A DNA stretch of 50,228 nucleotides. It comes from an uncultured Clostridia bacterium (GTDB taxonomy: Bacteria > Bacillota > Clostridia > Oscillospirales > Ruminococcaceae). Both the position numbers and the translations under genes were made by a program. The DNA lies in contig CAMZIK010000006.1 in the NCBI GenBank assembly GCA_947307175.1, forward strand, positions 1-50,228. The letters run 5' to 3'. This document shows, in pieces, positions 7,168 to 15,372 of the stretch. The first letter of the stretch is position 1, and every line of letters begins with the position of its first letter. The notes below the pieces were generated by a model. That model ran no database searches and was not told where the DNA came from. It saw only the letters and a list, made by a program, of their open reading frames with translations.

Positions 7168-8649
7168 ATGGAAGCTATGGAAAGGATGGTAAGAGATATG
7201 GATCGAACAAGTGTGATCTTCGGAAACAAAATGCCTGACAGCGTGATAAAAAAGGCTGAAAAGAGCAAGCGTGACTTTATCAGAAAATTCGGCGACGACA
7301 GCACCACACAGTATCACTTCGCCTCGAAAGAGAACGCCGTGATCGGCAAGTCTCTCGGCGTTCAGGAACTGTACCTCAGCGATAAAGACGAACTGACCCT
7401 GCCTGAAAATGCGGTCATCATCGGCAATATCCGTATGGGCTTCGGTCATTACCGCATTTCCATGGCAATGGCTTCAGCTGCGAGAAAACTGGGCTATGTT
7501 CCTTACTGGCTCGACCTGTGTTCGCTTGAAGGTACGACCTGCTCAAAGATAATCGCACATCAGAACGAGCTTTATTCCCTCGGTTCAAGGATCTCGCAGA
7601 AAAGCCGAGTGTTCAATAAACTCGTCTGGGAGCCTGTGAACTACGATATGTTCAAGCAGCTCTCGTATAATGCAGTCGATCAGAAAAACGCCGAGCTTAT
7701 GGCTAATGCGATAAAGAGCCTGCCCAAAGATGTCCCGTTCATCGCAACTCACGTCTGGCCCGCACAGGCGGCTGTCCACGCAGGCTTTAAAAATGTCGTG
7801 AACGCTATCCCTGACAACTGGCCCATGGCTCTGCACTACGCCGAGGGCAGTATTCATACCGTCCAGACTCCGTCCGCATATCTCGGATATAAAGCTCTGC
7901 GTGAAATGGCAAAGCGCAGACTCAGACCTATGCCCGACGGAACGCTTTTCGATGTCGGACATTACGTTGACGACGAGCTTACAGCCAATATCGACAGCGA
8001 CAACGCTGCCCGAATCAAACGCATAAAAGAAGGCAAGCCGAGAAGGTATCTTCTCACCGTAGGCGGAGCAGGCGCACAGGTAGACATCTTTGCGCGCGTG
8101 ATCGCAAGGCTGCTGCCAAAGATAAAACGGAACAAGGCTGCGCTGTTTGTAAATGTCGGCGACCATAAAAACGTCTGGGAACAGCTGAAACTGAAGCTTC
8201 CAAAACTGTCAGCCGCAAAAGAGCATTTCAACGATTTTGCCGAAACGGAAAGCTTCTGTGCAGATGCGATAGACGGCGATGTAACAGGTGTTCACGCATT
8301 CTGCAACGATGATATTTTCGCAGCCGTCTATTCAACGAACCTGCTGATGAGAGCAACCGATGTCCTCATCACAAAGCCCAGTGAGCTTTCGTTCTATCCC
8401 GTGCCGAAACTGATGATAAAGAGAGTCGGCGGGCACGAGCGCTGGGGAGCGATCAGAGCAGCCGAAGTCGGCGACGGAACGTATGAGTGCGACACTCTGC
8501 CGCAGATATATACCATGCTCGACCTGCTTCAGAATAATGATGAAGCTCTGCTGAATATGATAGAAAATATCGGCAGGAATAATAAAGCAGGGCTGTATGA
8601 CGGCGCATATAAGGTCGTCCAGCTTGCAACAGGCAATTATAATAAATAG
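7168..8649 (+). CDS. Conserved GT-B-like protein of unknown function
   Basis: A 493-residue soluble protein, no signal peptide or membrane segment. The stretch NIRMGFGHYRISMAMASAA (about residue 90) resembles the glycine-rich first loop and helix of GT-B glycosyltransferases such as MurG or MGDG synthase. RYLLTVGGAGAQVDIFARVI (about 290) resembles the start of their second Rossmann domain. ATDVLITKPSELSFYPVPKL (about 400) fits the region where the family binds the nucleotide sugar. It is therefore probably a sugar transferase or a fold relative; acceptor and donor are unknown. The start is uncertain: ATGs at 7168, 7177, 7186 and 7198 are in frame, and AAAGGA upstream of 7198 makes that one plausible. 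It diverges from the TetR operon and could be co-regulated by the operators in the shared 146-bp gap. Confidence 0.7.
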   Translation: MEAMERMVRDMDRTSVIFGNKMPDSVIKKAEKSKRDFIRKFGDDSTTQYHFASKENAVIGKSLGVQELYLSDKDELTLPENAVIIGNIRMGFGHYRISMAMASAARKLGYVPYWLDLCSLEGTTCSKIIAHQNELYSLGSRISQKSRVFNKLVWEPVNYDMFKQLSYNAVDQKNAELMANAIKSLPKDVPFIATHVWPAQAAVHAGFKNVVNAIPDNWPMALHYAEGSIHTVQTPSAYLGYKALREMAKRRLRPMPDGTLFDVGHYVDDELTANIDSDNAARIKRIKEGKPRRYLLTVGGAGAQVDIFARVIARLLPKIKRNKAALFVNVGDHKNVWEQLKLKLPKLSAAKEHFNDFAETESFCADAIDGDVTGVHAFCNDDIFAAVYSTNLLMRATDVLITKPSELSFYPVPKLMIKRVGGHERWGAIRAAEVGDGTYECDTLPQIYTMLDLLQNNDEALLNMIENIGRNNKAGLYDGAYKVVQLATGNYNK

Positions 8650-8675
8650 CTTACATCTCTCTCCCCCTATATAGC

Positions 8676-8715
8676 AAAAGAGCAGGACGATTTGTTCGTT
8701 CTGCTCTTTTGAATT
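8676..8715. terminator. Bidirectional terminator
   Basis: AAAAGAGCAGGACG pairs with CGTTCTGCTCTTTT (one G.U) around a 7-base loop. A/T runs on both sides make it usable by the convergent genes ending at 8649 and 8718. Confidence 0.75.
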
Positions 8716-8717
8716 TA

Positions 8718-9671
8718 TTATGCTTTTTTGTCAACGGTAGTTACATAAGTGTATTTATCTACATACTGAGATACAATATTCTTGAAACAGCTGTCAAGAT
8801 CTCTGTATCCTTTATATTTATAATTTATCATAATATCTCCAGTGAGAAAATCCATACGACCGTAATCGCTATATACCTCATTTTCGGACATAGTAAGCTC
8901 AGAGATCTTAAATGAACACTTTCCGTCAGGCTTTATCACAAGGTCTGGTATTGAGAATGCTGCGTAATAGTACTCCTTATAGTTGTTCCACTCGTCCTTT
9001 TGCTTTTCATTGGCGATACCGTTCATCGAGGTTTCGACCTTATATACAAGAGTAAGTTCGTTTACTGTCGAGTCACCAATATCAACGCCTTCCTTAGCCA
9101 TTAGGAAATAGTTGCCTAAAAATTCTTTCTTGACTATCTTATTCTTGTATTCCCATGTTGCTCCTTCTGCGGTCAGCATATCCTCAGCCTGCTTTTTTAA
9201 CTTGTCCATTACGTCCTCCGGAACATCTTCAAGCTTTGAAACATATTCGGCAACATCCTCGACTAAATATTCCCTTTGGGTTTGAGTGAAATTGTATACG
9301 TCTTCTTTGAGACAAGAAGCTGTGACAGTTACGATGTCGCCTTTTTTCAGATTCTCCGTTTTGTCTGCCTTGAATTCGCACACTGAGCTGCCGCCGTTCA
9401 TAAACTTGTTATTGTCGCTGAGGAGTATTGTTGCATATGGTGCTGTCCCCTCAAATGTCACGGACAGTGACTCGAACGGATCAACGTTCTGCACTTTTAT
9501 CTCCTGCGTAGATGAACTTTCGGTTTTGCTATTGGTAGCTGTCGTTGTCGTTATCTTCGCCTTTGATGAGCTTTCAGTCTTTTTGCTTTCAGTCTTTGAG
9601 CTGTCTTCGCACCCCGCCAGACACCCAGCACACAAGACTAATGCCAGAATCAAAGATAATATCCTTTTCAT
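8718..9671 (-). CDS. Predicted lipoprotein of unknown function
   Basis: A 317-residue protein with a type II signal peptide: MKRILSLILALVLCAG followed by the lipobox LAGC, so the mature protein should be attached to the outer face of the membrane at Cys21. A Ser/Thr/Lys-rich linker (residues ~22-55) leads to a beta-rich globular region containing the Leu/Asp/Val-rich stretch LEDVPEDVMDKLKKQAEDML. No enzymatic motif is recognised. CAGGAGG lies nine bases before the ATG. It is transcribed divergently from an XRE regulator, and the two promoters share a central TTGCAA and mirrored -10 regions, which suggests joint control. Confidence 0.75.
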   Translation of the reverse strand: MKRILSLILALVLCAGCLAGCEDSSKTESKKTESSSKAKITTTTATNSKTESSSTQEIKVQNVDPFESLSVTFEGTAPYATILLSDNNKFMNGGSSVCEFKADKTENLKKGDIVTVTASCLKEDVYNFTQTQREYLVEDVAEYVSKLEDVPEDVMDKLKKQAEDMLTAEGATWEYKNKIVKKEFLGNYFLMAKEGVDIGDSTVNELTLVYKVETSMNGIANEKQKDEWNNYKEYYYAAFSIPDLVIKPDGKCSFKISELTMSENEVYSDYGRMDFLTGDIMINYKYKGYRDLDSCFKNIVSQYVDKYTYVTTVDKKA

Positions 9672-9761
9672 ACTATATTCCTCCTGAATTATGTATTTTT
9701 AGCAGATACATATTTGTGCTTTTTCCTCAAAAAATACAACAAACGATGTTTCACATGTGTA

Positions 9762-9816
9762 ATAATACCACAAATTATGTATTATTGCAATACAAATACA
9801 TCTTTTGTGGTATAAT
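9762..9816. promoter_or_regulatory. Mirrored divergent promoters of lipoprotein and XRE regulator
   Basis: ATAATACCACAAA (9762-9774) and TTTGTGGTATAAT (9804-9816) form an inverted repeat with one mismatch. Each arm contains an extended -10 (TGGTATTAT leftward, TGGTATAAT rightward). The self-complementary TTGCAA at 9785-9790 is the -35 for the leftward promoter with exactly 17 bp; for the rightward promoter it is 20 bp away, and the extended -10 may compensate. The symmetry invites regulation by the dimeric XRE protein. Confidence 0.65.
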
Positions 9817-9851
9817 TTCGTTGGAATACACAAAAGGAGGCTTTGTATCTT

Positions 9852-10184
9852 ATGCAACATTATCAGCGTATCCGTGATCTTCGTGAGGACTGCGATCTGA
9901 CACAGCAGCAGCTTTGCGAGGAGCTGAAAATGCACAAAACCACCTATACAAATTACGAACAGGGCAAGCACAGCGTACCGCTGGATTTTGCCGTTACACT
10001 CGCAGATTATTACAAGGTAAGCCTTGACTATATAGCAGGGCGAACGAATTTCAAACAAGGCATCTCAAAGCCGACCCTCACAGATGAAGAGATATTACTG
10101 ATAAAAAATTTTCGCAGACTCACAGATCGTAATAAAGGAAAACAGGAACTGTTTATTCAGCAGTTGCTTGATTCACAGCAATAA
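9852..10184 (+). CDS. XRE-family helix-turn-helix regulator
   Basis: A 110-residue protein with an N-terminal HTH_3 domain: RIRDLREDCDLTQQQLCEEL, then HKTTYTNYEQGKHSVPLDFA and LADYYKVSLDYIAGRT, the usual five-helix pattern. The C-terminal ~40 residues are helical and may dimerise. The ORF-track start at 9843 (TTG) is only two bases from the AGGAGG, so the ATG at 9852, 11 bases after it, is preferred. It probably regulates itself and the divergent lipoprotein through the mirrored promoter region. Confidence 0.88.
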   Translation: MQHYQRIRDLREDCDLTQQQLCEELKMHKTTYTNYEQGKHSVPLDFAVTLADYYKVSLDYIAGRTNFKQGISKPTLTDEEILLIKNFRRLTDRNKGKQELFIQQLLDSQQ

Positions 10185-10218
10185 AAAACACATCGGGGAA
10201 GACCGATGTGTTTTTTTA
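10183..10218. terminator. Bidirectional terminator
   Basis: ACACATCGG, a 6-base loop and CCGATGTGT lie between an A-run and TTTTTTT, so both the XRE gene and the convergent gene at 10219 can end here. Confidence 0.8.
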
Positions 10219-10851
10219 TCAGTTGTTCGGGAACAAATATCCGCAAATAAACCTGCGGTCGTCGAGAAATTCCCGCATATCCTTGTAGGTGCGAGGCTTG
10301 GTGTCGCCGTTGTATCGGTTGAAAACGCTGACCTCACCGCTTTTCCTGTCCAGCGTGTAAGCCACCGTGTGAAGCCCCGATGAAAACTTGTTGATCGGGT
10401 GCTTGGAGTATGTGTTAACCCAGAAGCCGACTATGCCGAAAGGGGAGCGTGAAGCGTTGTCAAAAAAGTGCTGCCTGTCCGTGTAGTATTCGTAACCCGC
10501 ACCGTGAGCGTCAAAGAATTTCCGCAGCTTTTTCGGGTCTGAACCGAATACCGCCGAGTTCAGAAAATACATCAGCCTGTTCTCCTCAAATTCGCAGATC
10601 AGCTGTGCAAGATCCTGCGGCATGTGCAGAAGCTTCATCACGTTGTATACAGCGATTATCTCGCAGCCGCAGTGCGCCATATCGTATTTGCCGTACCTTG
10701 CTGAGCAGACAGGCTCTGTGCCCTGCCCGTTCAGGAATCCGCCGTCAAGCTTTCGGCAGACTGCGCAGTTGTGTTCAAAATTAGCAGTGCTTCGTGAACC
10801 GCTGCCTGCGGAAAAAACTTCCCATTTACCGAACACGCCTATCACTCCCAT
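10219..10851 (-). CDS. Hypothetical protein, possible papain-like (C39-like) fold
   Basis: A 210-residue protein with no signal peptide, not recognised as a named family. DMAHCGCEIIAVYNVMKLL has the look of a catalytic-Cys helix of C39-like or papain-like domains (Cys at the N-terminus of a helix, followed by a small-residue helix). GLHTVAYTLD and VFNRYNGD could supply the His and Asn/Asp. NCAVCRKLDGG with the later HCGC could alternatively be a metal site. The first ATG has no clear ribosome binding site and would lie ~14 bases after the likely transcription start. A GTG at codon 6 is preceded by GGGAGTGA, so the true start may be 15 bases further in. It is monocistronic with its own promoter and a shared terminator. 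Function not assigned. Confidence 0.65.
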   Translation of the reverse strand: MGVIGVFGKWEVFSAGSGSRSTANFEHNCAVCRKLDGGFLNGQGTEPVCSARYGKYDMAHCGCEIIAVYNVMKLLHMPQDLAQLICEFEENRLMYFLNSAVFGSDPKKLRKFFDAHGAGYEYYTDRQHFFDNASRSPFGIVGFWVNTYSKHPINKFSSGLHTVAYTLDRKSGEVSVFNRYNGDTKPRTYKDMREFLDDRRFICGYLFPNN

Positions 10852-10868
10852 AGCTGTTTGTCAACAAA

Positions 10869-10897
10869 AGTATAGCATAATCCGATTTGTTTGTAAA
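10869..10897 (-). promoter_or_regulatory. Promoter of the gene at 10219
   Basis: Minus strand TTTACA, 17-bp spacer, TATACT; the -10 ends 17 bases before the first ATG, so the leader is very short. Confidence 0.65.
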
Positions 10898-10921
10898 GAA
10901 GCAGAAAAATGATTTTTACAC

Positions 10922-10950
10922 TTGCAATATTAATAAAGATGTGATATAAT
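10922..10950 (+). promoter_or_regulatory. Promoter of the DUF6935-like gene
   Basis: TTGCAA, 17-bp spacer, TATAAT, with TGA before the -10 (extended -10). The gene's AAGGAG and ATG follow about 45 bases later. Confidence 0.75.
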
Positions 10951-10994
10951 GTGACCAAGGTTTTATAATCAATATTAAAAGGAGTGTAGATCAT

Positions 10995-11567
10995 ATGAGT
11001 ATTTTTGACAACCTTAAAAACGCAGCAGCAGGCGGGATCTCAGGTGCAGTTTCAAACATGGGAAAGGAAACAGGACCCAAGACAATAACCTTTGCCGCTC
11101 TTCCTGAAAGCGTAGAGCAGATGAAGGCTCTGCCTCAGGCACAGCTCAAGTCTGTCTATGACACCGCCGCACTTACAGTATGCGCTCTTTGTGCATATGC
11201 AGCAGCACCTGACATCGGCATCGAGATGCTCAATTTCCTTAAAGGACCAAAGCCTCTTTCCGATTATGATAAGCAGTTTCTCCGTGATCGTATCAAGGGT
11301 AAGGAGTATAAGCCGTTCTCGTTCTTCCACGGCGCAACACCTGATAATGATTATACACCGTCCCAGCCTTATACCATCACAGTTGAGACGAATCCATACA
11401 CCTATCAGAACGAGGGCTATGCAAGAATGTTTATCAAGTCAGGCGGAGCAGATACTATCCGTTATCTTGACCTCAGAAAACAGGGTTCAACAGGTCAGTG
11501 GTTCCTGTGGGAGAATTATCTGCTTTCAGACATTCGTGAACCAAAGTCCGCAGACCCTTGGGCATAA
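10995..11567 (+). CDS. Conserved protein, DUF6935-like
   Basis: A 190-residue soluble protein. Landmarks are PKTITFAALPESVEQM, TAALTVCALCAYAAAPDIGI, EMLNFLKGPKPLSDYDKQFL, FFHGATPDNDYTPSQPYTI, and a C-terminus WFLWENYLLSDIRE ending in DPWA. I associate these with a family named DUF6935 from memory, not from a search. The function is unknown; no catalytic or membrane signature is visible. The short Gly/Ala-rich N-terminus (NLKNAAAGGISGAVS) is not a typical signal peptide. It has its own promoter and terminator. AAGGAG lies before the ATG. Confidence 0.75.
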   Translation: MSIFDNLKNAAAGGISGAVSNMGKETGPKTITFAALPESVEQMKALPQAQLKSVYDTAALTVCALCAYAAAPDIGIEMLNFLKGPKPLSDYDKQFLRDRIKGKEYKPFSFFHGATPDNDYTPSQPYTITVETNPYTYQNEGYARMFIKSGGADTIRYLDLRKQGSTGQWFLWENYLLSDIREPKSADPWA

Positions 11568-11580
11568 GTATAAAAACATC

Positions 11581-11614
11581 AAAGCTCGCAGGCATAATTC
11601 CTGCGAGCTTTTTT
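11581..11614 (+). terminator. Rho-independent terminator
   Basis: AAGCTCGCAGG, 7-base loop, CCTGCGAGCTT and TTTT: a strong terminator for the gene ending at 11567. Confidence 0.85.
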
Positions 11615-11631
11615 CATCTGAATAATAAAAT

Positions 11632-12107
11632 ATAAATCAGAATTTACCGCGGCGGCGGCGCGCTTGTCCGTCGCATATTCGTTTGTGGTGACAGCGACCT
11701 TTGTGCTGCTCCGGGCTTTCACTTTGTTAAGGTGTAGAGTTCTTGTTTTTGGGGGCTTTCCGGTCATGCCCCAAACCGTTCGCAAGCGAACGCTTTACCC
11801 CTTCGGGTGCAAATCTTTTCATAAGATTAGGAATGAACAAAACTGTCCGCCAAATGACTTCGTAGGTCGCAAGTGGCGTAGCAGCGAGCCCAGTCGAACT
11901 GCGTCTTGCAGCATTATGCCGCCTGCACAGGATATTGAGTTGGTGGCGGCAAAAGATAGGTGAAGGGAAAAGGGATACTAAGGGGAAAACCGTAGGGAAG
12001 AAAAGTCCGCGCACCTACGCCGTAAGGCAAGGCTTCCTTGTCTTCCCTATAGGTTTTCCCCTTAGAAAAATCAAAGCGGAGCTTTGCTCCGCTAAATTCT
12101 GATTTAT
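11632..12107. repeat. 476-bp non-coding element with 15-bp terminal inverted repeats
   Basis: ATAAATCAGAATTTA at 11632-11646 recurs as its exact reverse complement at 12093-12107. The interior has no convincing gene (listed ORFs lack ribosome binding sites and domain features). It is full of secondary structure: CGTTCGC/GCGAACG (11777-11792), ACCC-CTTC-GGGT, a long pair of arms at 11978-12001 and 12041-12065 (CTAAGGGGAAAACC...GGTTTTCCCCTTAG), and AGCGGAGC/GCTCCGCT next to the right end. A third copy of the 15-mer begins at 50138 with further shared modules. No target-site duplication is evident. It is MITE-like or a structured intergenic repeat; mobility is inference. The right terminal repeat overlaps the stop codon of the ABC permease gene. 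Confidence 0.7.
12063..12093 (-). terminator. Terminator-like hairpin of the ABC permease gene
   Basis: On the minus strand AGCGGAGC-AAA-GCTCCGCT is followed by TTGATTTTT, 10 bases after the permease stop codon. It is part of the repeat element, which thus appears to supply the terminator. Confidence 0.6.
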
Positions 12108-14524
12108 TCTACCACAAGTTCTCTTGTTTCTACTTTCTTTATCTTACGTGAAGCGATAAGAGCAAACACAAAGAATCCGACGATCAGCAGTGCCATAGGA
12201 ATGATTATATCAAGCGGTTTTGTTTCAAGGTCGAGGTAGCATATGCCTATCGCCCTGAGCAGCAGCTCCATCATTTTCTGTGTGCAAAGAGCTGAAAGAA
12301 CCACACCTATTATACCGCCGAGAAGTGCCACGAATGAAAATCTCATAGCAAACGAAAGCCTGAGCTTTGAAGATGTAAAGCCGACAGCCTTGTATATGCC
12401 GATGTCACGCCTTTCAAGAACAAATGCCTTTGTGCAGAGCAGCACCACAGCTATCAGCATGAATATGCCTGAGAAGCTGTAAATTATCCCTTTGAGCAGA
12501 TTTATCTCGCTTTCGTACATCTCATCGCCTTCGCTGTCGATGTCCCAGTAGCTGCACGAGCCTTTCTTTTCGCCCTTGTCATTTACAAGTGCCTTGTCTA
12601 TCTCGTCAGCTATCTGCTGAGCTTTGCTCTCGTCCTTGATAACGAAGCCTTCATAACCTATCCTGAAATCAGGATTAATTGTTTCAAATGCTTCGAAAGG
12701 TATCGCAAATACCATACCTGCATCGTTCGTGGACTGATAAATGCCCGAAACGATACATTCCAGCTCGCCCTTTCTGCCTGCGACAGTCACCTTGTCGCCT
12801 GTCTTCCAGCCGAACTCGTCGCTGACAAGCTGAGTGATGAGTATCTCGTTTTTCTGCCTTGGGTTTCTGCCCTTGATAACACCGCCGATGTATTCGGGAT
12901 ATTTGTATGCACGGCAGTATATCTTGTAGCCGTTTATAGAGCAGTAGCTGCCGTTGACAGCATATTTCTTTTCTACCGTGGTGTATTTTTCGATTATATC
13001 CACGGCAATCTTTTCAGCCTCATCTATGCTTAAAAGTTCTTCGCCTGCATAGTTGACGCTCATATCAAGCTGTGTTACCTCCATGCCCATCATTTCAAGG
13101 GCGTTGCGTGAGGTAACAAGACTTGCGATAAGATTTATCGACACCATGAAGAACATAAGCAGCGAGGAGATTATCAGCATACTGATGTAGCGGCGTTTTG
13201 CTGAGGTGAACTGTCTGATGCCGAGAGTGAGCGAGAGGAACTTTTTGCTCAATCCCATTTTCAGCCTGCTGTCAAAGTAGACCTCGTCCTTCTGTCCCGT
13301 GATAGCCTTTACAGGCGAGATCTTTGTGACCTTGTGAGTCTTGATGGTCATAACGAGCAGAGAAATGCCTATCAGTGCGATAATGATAATTATAGCTTTC
13401 AGAATGCTGACCCTGATCTCAACGGGAGTTCCTACGCTCTCAACGAACACATCAGCGATAACACCTGAAAGGAAGAACGCACCGATGATACCAAGTATAA
13501 CACCTATTATCATAGCCATGATATACTGCACTTCCATGATAAGCCTTATCTTGTGTGTGGTAAATCCCTGAGATTTGAGAATTCCGAGCTTTTTGCGGTC
13601 TATCTCTATCTCGCTTGAAATGCTGTGTCCCATAATGACCAGAGCTACCACGAACAGCATAATGATAAACGCAAGCACTATCTTTGAAAGTACATCGGAC
13701 AGCAGGGCAGAGTAGTTGACCGACTGCGCCTTTGTAAGAGTGCCTGCCGACAGGTCGTCCAGCTTTGTTGCGAGGTTCACATCTTTTTGGAACTGTGCGT
13801 CGCTGCCCTCATAGCTGTCTGCCTTGAATACATTGAACAGCTTGACCTCGATGCCTTCCTGAACAGCCTCGTCGTTTTTGTATTTCGGGTCTGCTTTTGT
13901 TTCTGCGGATATTTTTGAAAGCTCGTCAAAGTCCTCGTCGGAAATGAATACCTGCTTCCAGCCTATCTGCGATGAGCCGTTCTGCGGTTCCTGAACAAAA
14001 CCCTTTATCGTAAACTCATACTTTGCATAATAAAAGCAAGTCTCAAGCGTGTCTCCGACCTTGCAGTTCAGCCTTTCCTTACAGCCCAGAGGCAGATATA
14101 CTTCACCCTTTTCAAGTGCGGGAGTATTATCTTCAAGACCTGTAACATCGGAGTTTATCAGCCTGATGCCGTCGTGCAGCTTCATATAGAAATAGCTGTT
14201 GCCGTCGTTGGAATTGCCGACTCTGTTTGATGTATTGTTGTTGTACCAGTTTTCGAGCGCATCATAAACATCGAGCTTTTTGACGATGTCAAGGCTGCTC
14301 ACCTTGTCTTCAAGCTCAGGCTTGTAATAATTGATGGAAACAAGGCAGACTTCGGTAGGATCGCCTAAGTCTTTGAAGGAATCCTCAAGCGCCTTGTCCT
14401 TGCTGTCGAGAAAGTTGAAGATAGACAGCGACGACGAAATGATTATCGCCGTAAGCAGCATAACTGCGATGAATGCGCCTTTGCGCCTTTTGATGTTAGC
14501 CTTTACAAGTGTGAATATCTCCAT
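12104..14524 (-). CDS. ABC transporter permease, FtsX/MacB-like (two FtsX domains)
   Basis: An 806-residue membrane protein. It has an N-terminal TM (AFIAVMLLTAIIISSSLSIF), a large extracellular domain (~45-270), three TMs of a first FtsX unit (~285-395: AFIIMLFVVALVIMGHSIS; IMAMIIGVILGIIGAFF; AIIIIIALIGISLLVM), another TM (~430-465) opening the second half, a second extracellular domain, and a C-terminal FtsX triple-TM unit (~690-795). Such proteins work as mechanotransmitters or exporters for peptides and lipoproteins with a MacB/LolD-type ATPase, encoded 9 bp upstream. Together with the adjoining two-component system this resembles antimicrobial-peptide or envelope-stress modules; the substrate is unknown. 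Its stop codon lies inside the terminal repeat of the neighbouring element. Confidence 0.88.
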   Translation of the reverse strand: MEIFTLVKANIKRRKGAFIAVMLLTAIIISSSLSIFNFLDSKDKALEDSFKDLGDPTEVCLVSINYYKPELEDKVSSLDIVKKLDVYDALENWYNNNTSNRVGNSNDGNSYFYMKLHDGIRLINSDVTGLEDNTPALEKGEVYLPLGCKERLNCKVGDTLETCFYYAKYEFTIKGFVQEPQNGSSQIGWKQVFISDEDFDELSKISAETKADPKYKNDEAVQEGIEVKLFNVFKADSYEGSDAQFQKDVNLATKLDDLSAGTLTKAQSVNYSALLSDVLSKIVLAFIIMLFVVALVIMGHSISSEIEIDRKKLGILKSQGFTTHKIRLIMEVQYIMAMIIGVILGIIGAFFLSGVIADVFVESVGTPVEIRVSILKAIIIIIALIGISLLVMTIKTHKVTKISPVKAITGQKDEVYFDSRLKMGLSKKFLSLTLGIRQFTSAKRRYISMLIISSLLMFFMVSINLIASLVTSRNALEMMGMEVTQLDMSVNYAGEELLSIDEAEKIAVDIIEKYTTVEKKYAVNGSYCSINGYKIYCRAYKYPEYIGGVIKGRNPRQKNEILITQLVSDEFGWKTGDKVTVAGRKGELECIVSGIYQSTNDAGMVFAIPFEAFETINPDFRIGYEGFVIKDESKAQQIADEIDKALVNDKGEKKGSCSYWDIDSEGDEMYESEINLLKGIIYSFSGIFMLIAVVLLCTKAFVLERRDIGIYKAVGFTSSKLRLSFAMRFSFVALLGGIIGVVLSALCTQKMMELLLRAIGICYLDLETKPLDIIIPMALLIVGFFVFALIASRKIKKVETRELVVE

Positions 14525-14533
14525 GCTCTCACC

Positions 14534-15295
14534 TCACCATTCAAGTGATGTGAGCCATGCGTTTATCTGTGCTTCACGGCTCTTGATGTCTTCCTCTTTG
14601 TATGGAGGGAGAGGAAGGTCGCCGAGTATCTTTCCGTCTGAAAGATAAAGTATCCTGTTTGCTCTTGCAGCCGCACGCACGTCATGCGTTACCATAAGTA
14701 TGCTCTGACCGCTGCGGTTAAGTTCAGTAAGCAGATCAAGAACATCGCCCGTATTTTTTCTGTTCAGCGCTCCTGTCGGCTCGTCAGCAAATATCAGTTT
14801 CGGCTTGTTGATAACAGCCCTTGCGATAGCACATCTCTGCTGTTCACCGCCCGATACCTGTGAAGGCAGGTGAGTCTTGATGTGGGAAATGTTCATCTTT
14901 TCGAGCAGCTCGTCTACTCTTTTGTCTGTTTCCTTTGCGCTGACCGACTTGTTGAGATAGCCCGTAACAGCGACATTTTCAAAGATAGTCAGATTGCTTA
15001 CCAGATGCATCTGTTGGAAAACGAAACCGAAATCCGTGTGGCGAAGCTCTGCAAGCTTTTTCTCTTTGAGTTTTGCTATGTCCATATCTCCGTACATGAT
15101 GCTGCCGCTTGTCGCCCTGTCCATACCGCTGAGGGCATAAAGCAGGGTAGACTTGCCTGAGCCCGAAGCTCCCATTACTACCGTGAAATCGCCTTCAAAA
15201 AGCTCCATATCCACATTTGAGATTATGTGCAGCTGTCCGCCGTTGTGTGCAAAGCTCTTGCACAGTTCCTTTGCTGTAAGTATTGCTTTTTTCAT
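14534..15295 (-). CDS. ABC transporter ATP-binding protein (MacB/LolD type)
   Basis: A 253-residue ATPase with all expected motifs: Walker A GASGSGKSTLL, Q-loop FVFQQMHLV, signature VSGGEQQRCAIARA, Walker B LIFADEPTGAL and switch His in MVTHD. The EPTGALN sequence is typical of the MacB/LolD/FtsE branch that pairs with FtsX permeases. GGGAGG precedes the ATG. A 72-bp gap separates it from the kinase gene and holds an apparent response-regulator-controlled promoter, so ATPase and permease can be induced separately from the two-component genes. Confidence 0.93.
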   Translation of the reverse strand: MKKAILTAKELCKSFAHNGGQLHIISNVDMELFEGDFTVVMGASGSGKSTLLYALSGMDRATSGSIMYGDMDIAKLKEKKLAELRHTDFGFVFQQMHLVSNLTIFENVAVTGYLNKSVSAKETDKRVDELLEKMNISHIKTHLPSQVSGGEQQRCAIARAVINKPKLIFADEPTGALNRKNTGDVLDLLTELNRSGQSILMVTHDVRAAARANRILYLSDGKILGDLPLPPYKEEDIKSREAQINAWLTSLEW

Positions 15296-15338
15296 CTTTT
15301 GTCCTCCCAGGTTTCCTTTTGTTCTTTACTGTATCTAC

Positions 15339-15372
15339 ATCATACAGAAAAAGTTATTAAGAAATCCTTAAG
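15339..15372 (-). promoter_or_regulatory. Response-regulator box and promoter of the ABC transporter genes
   Basis: On the minus strand CTTAA-N6-CTTAAT (11-bp period) followed after 11 bases by TATGAT; the distal repeat overlaps the kinase stop codon. The -35 is non-consensus, suggesting activation. Likely ligand is the adjoining OmpR-type regulator (16513-17199). Spacing is identical to that in front of the MBL-fold gene at 2.6 kb. Confidence 0.7.

Noticed and set aside
9743-9764. Second parS-like palindrome (TGTTTCACATGTGTAA)
   Set aside because: Only the left half matches the ParB consensus; the central CG and the right half differ.
11664-12014. ORFs on both strands inside the terminal-repeat element (99 and 95 residues)
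   Set aside because: No ribosome binding site, no recognisable domain, biased composition created by palindromes; more likely non-coding.
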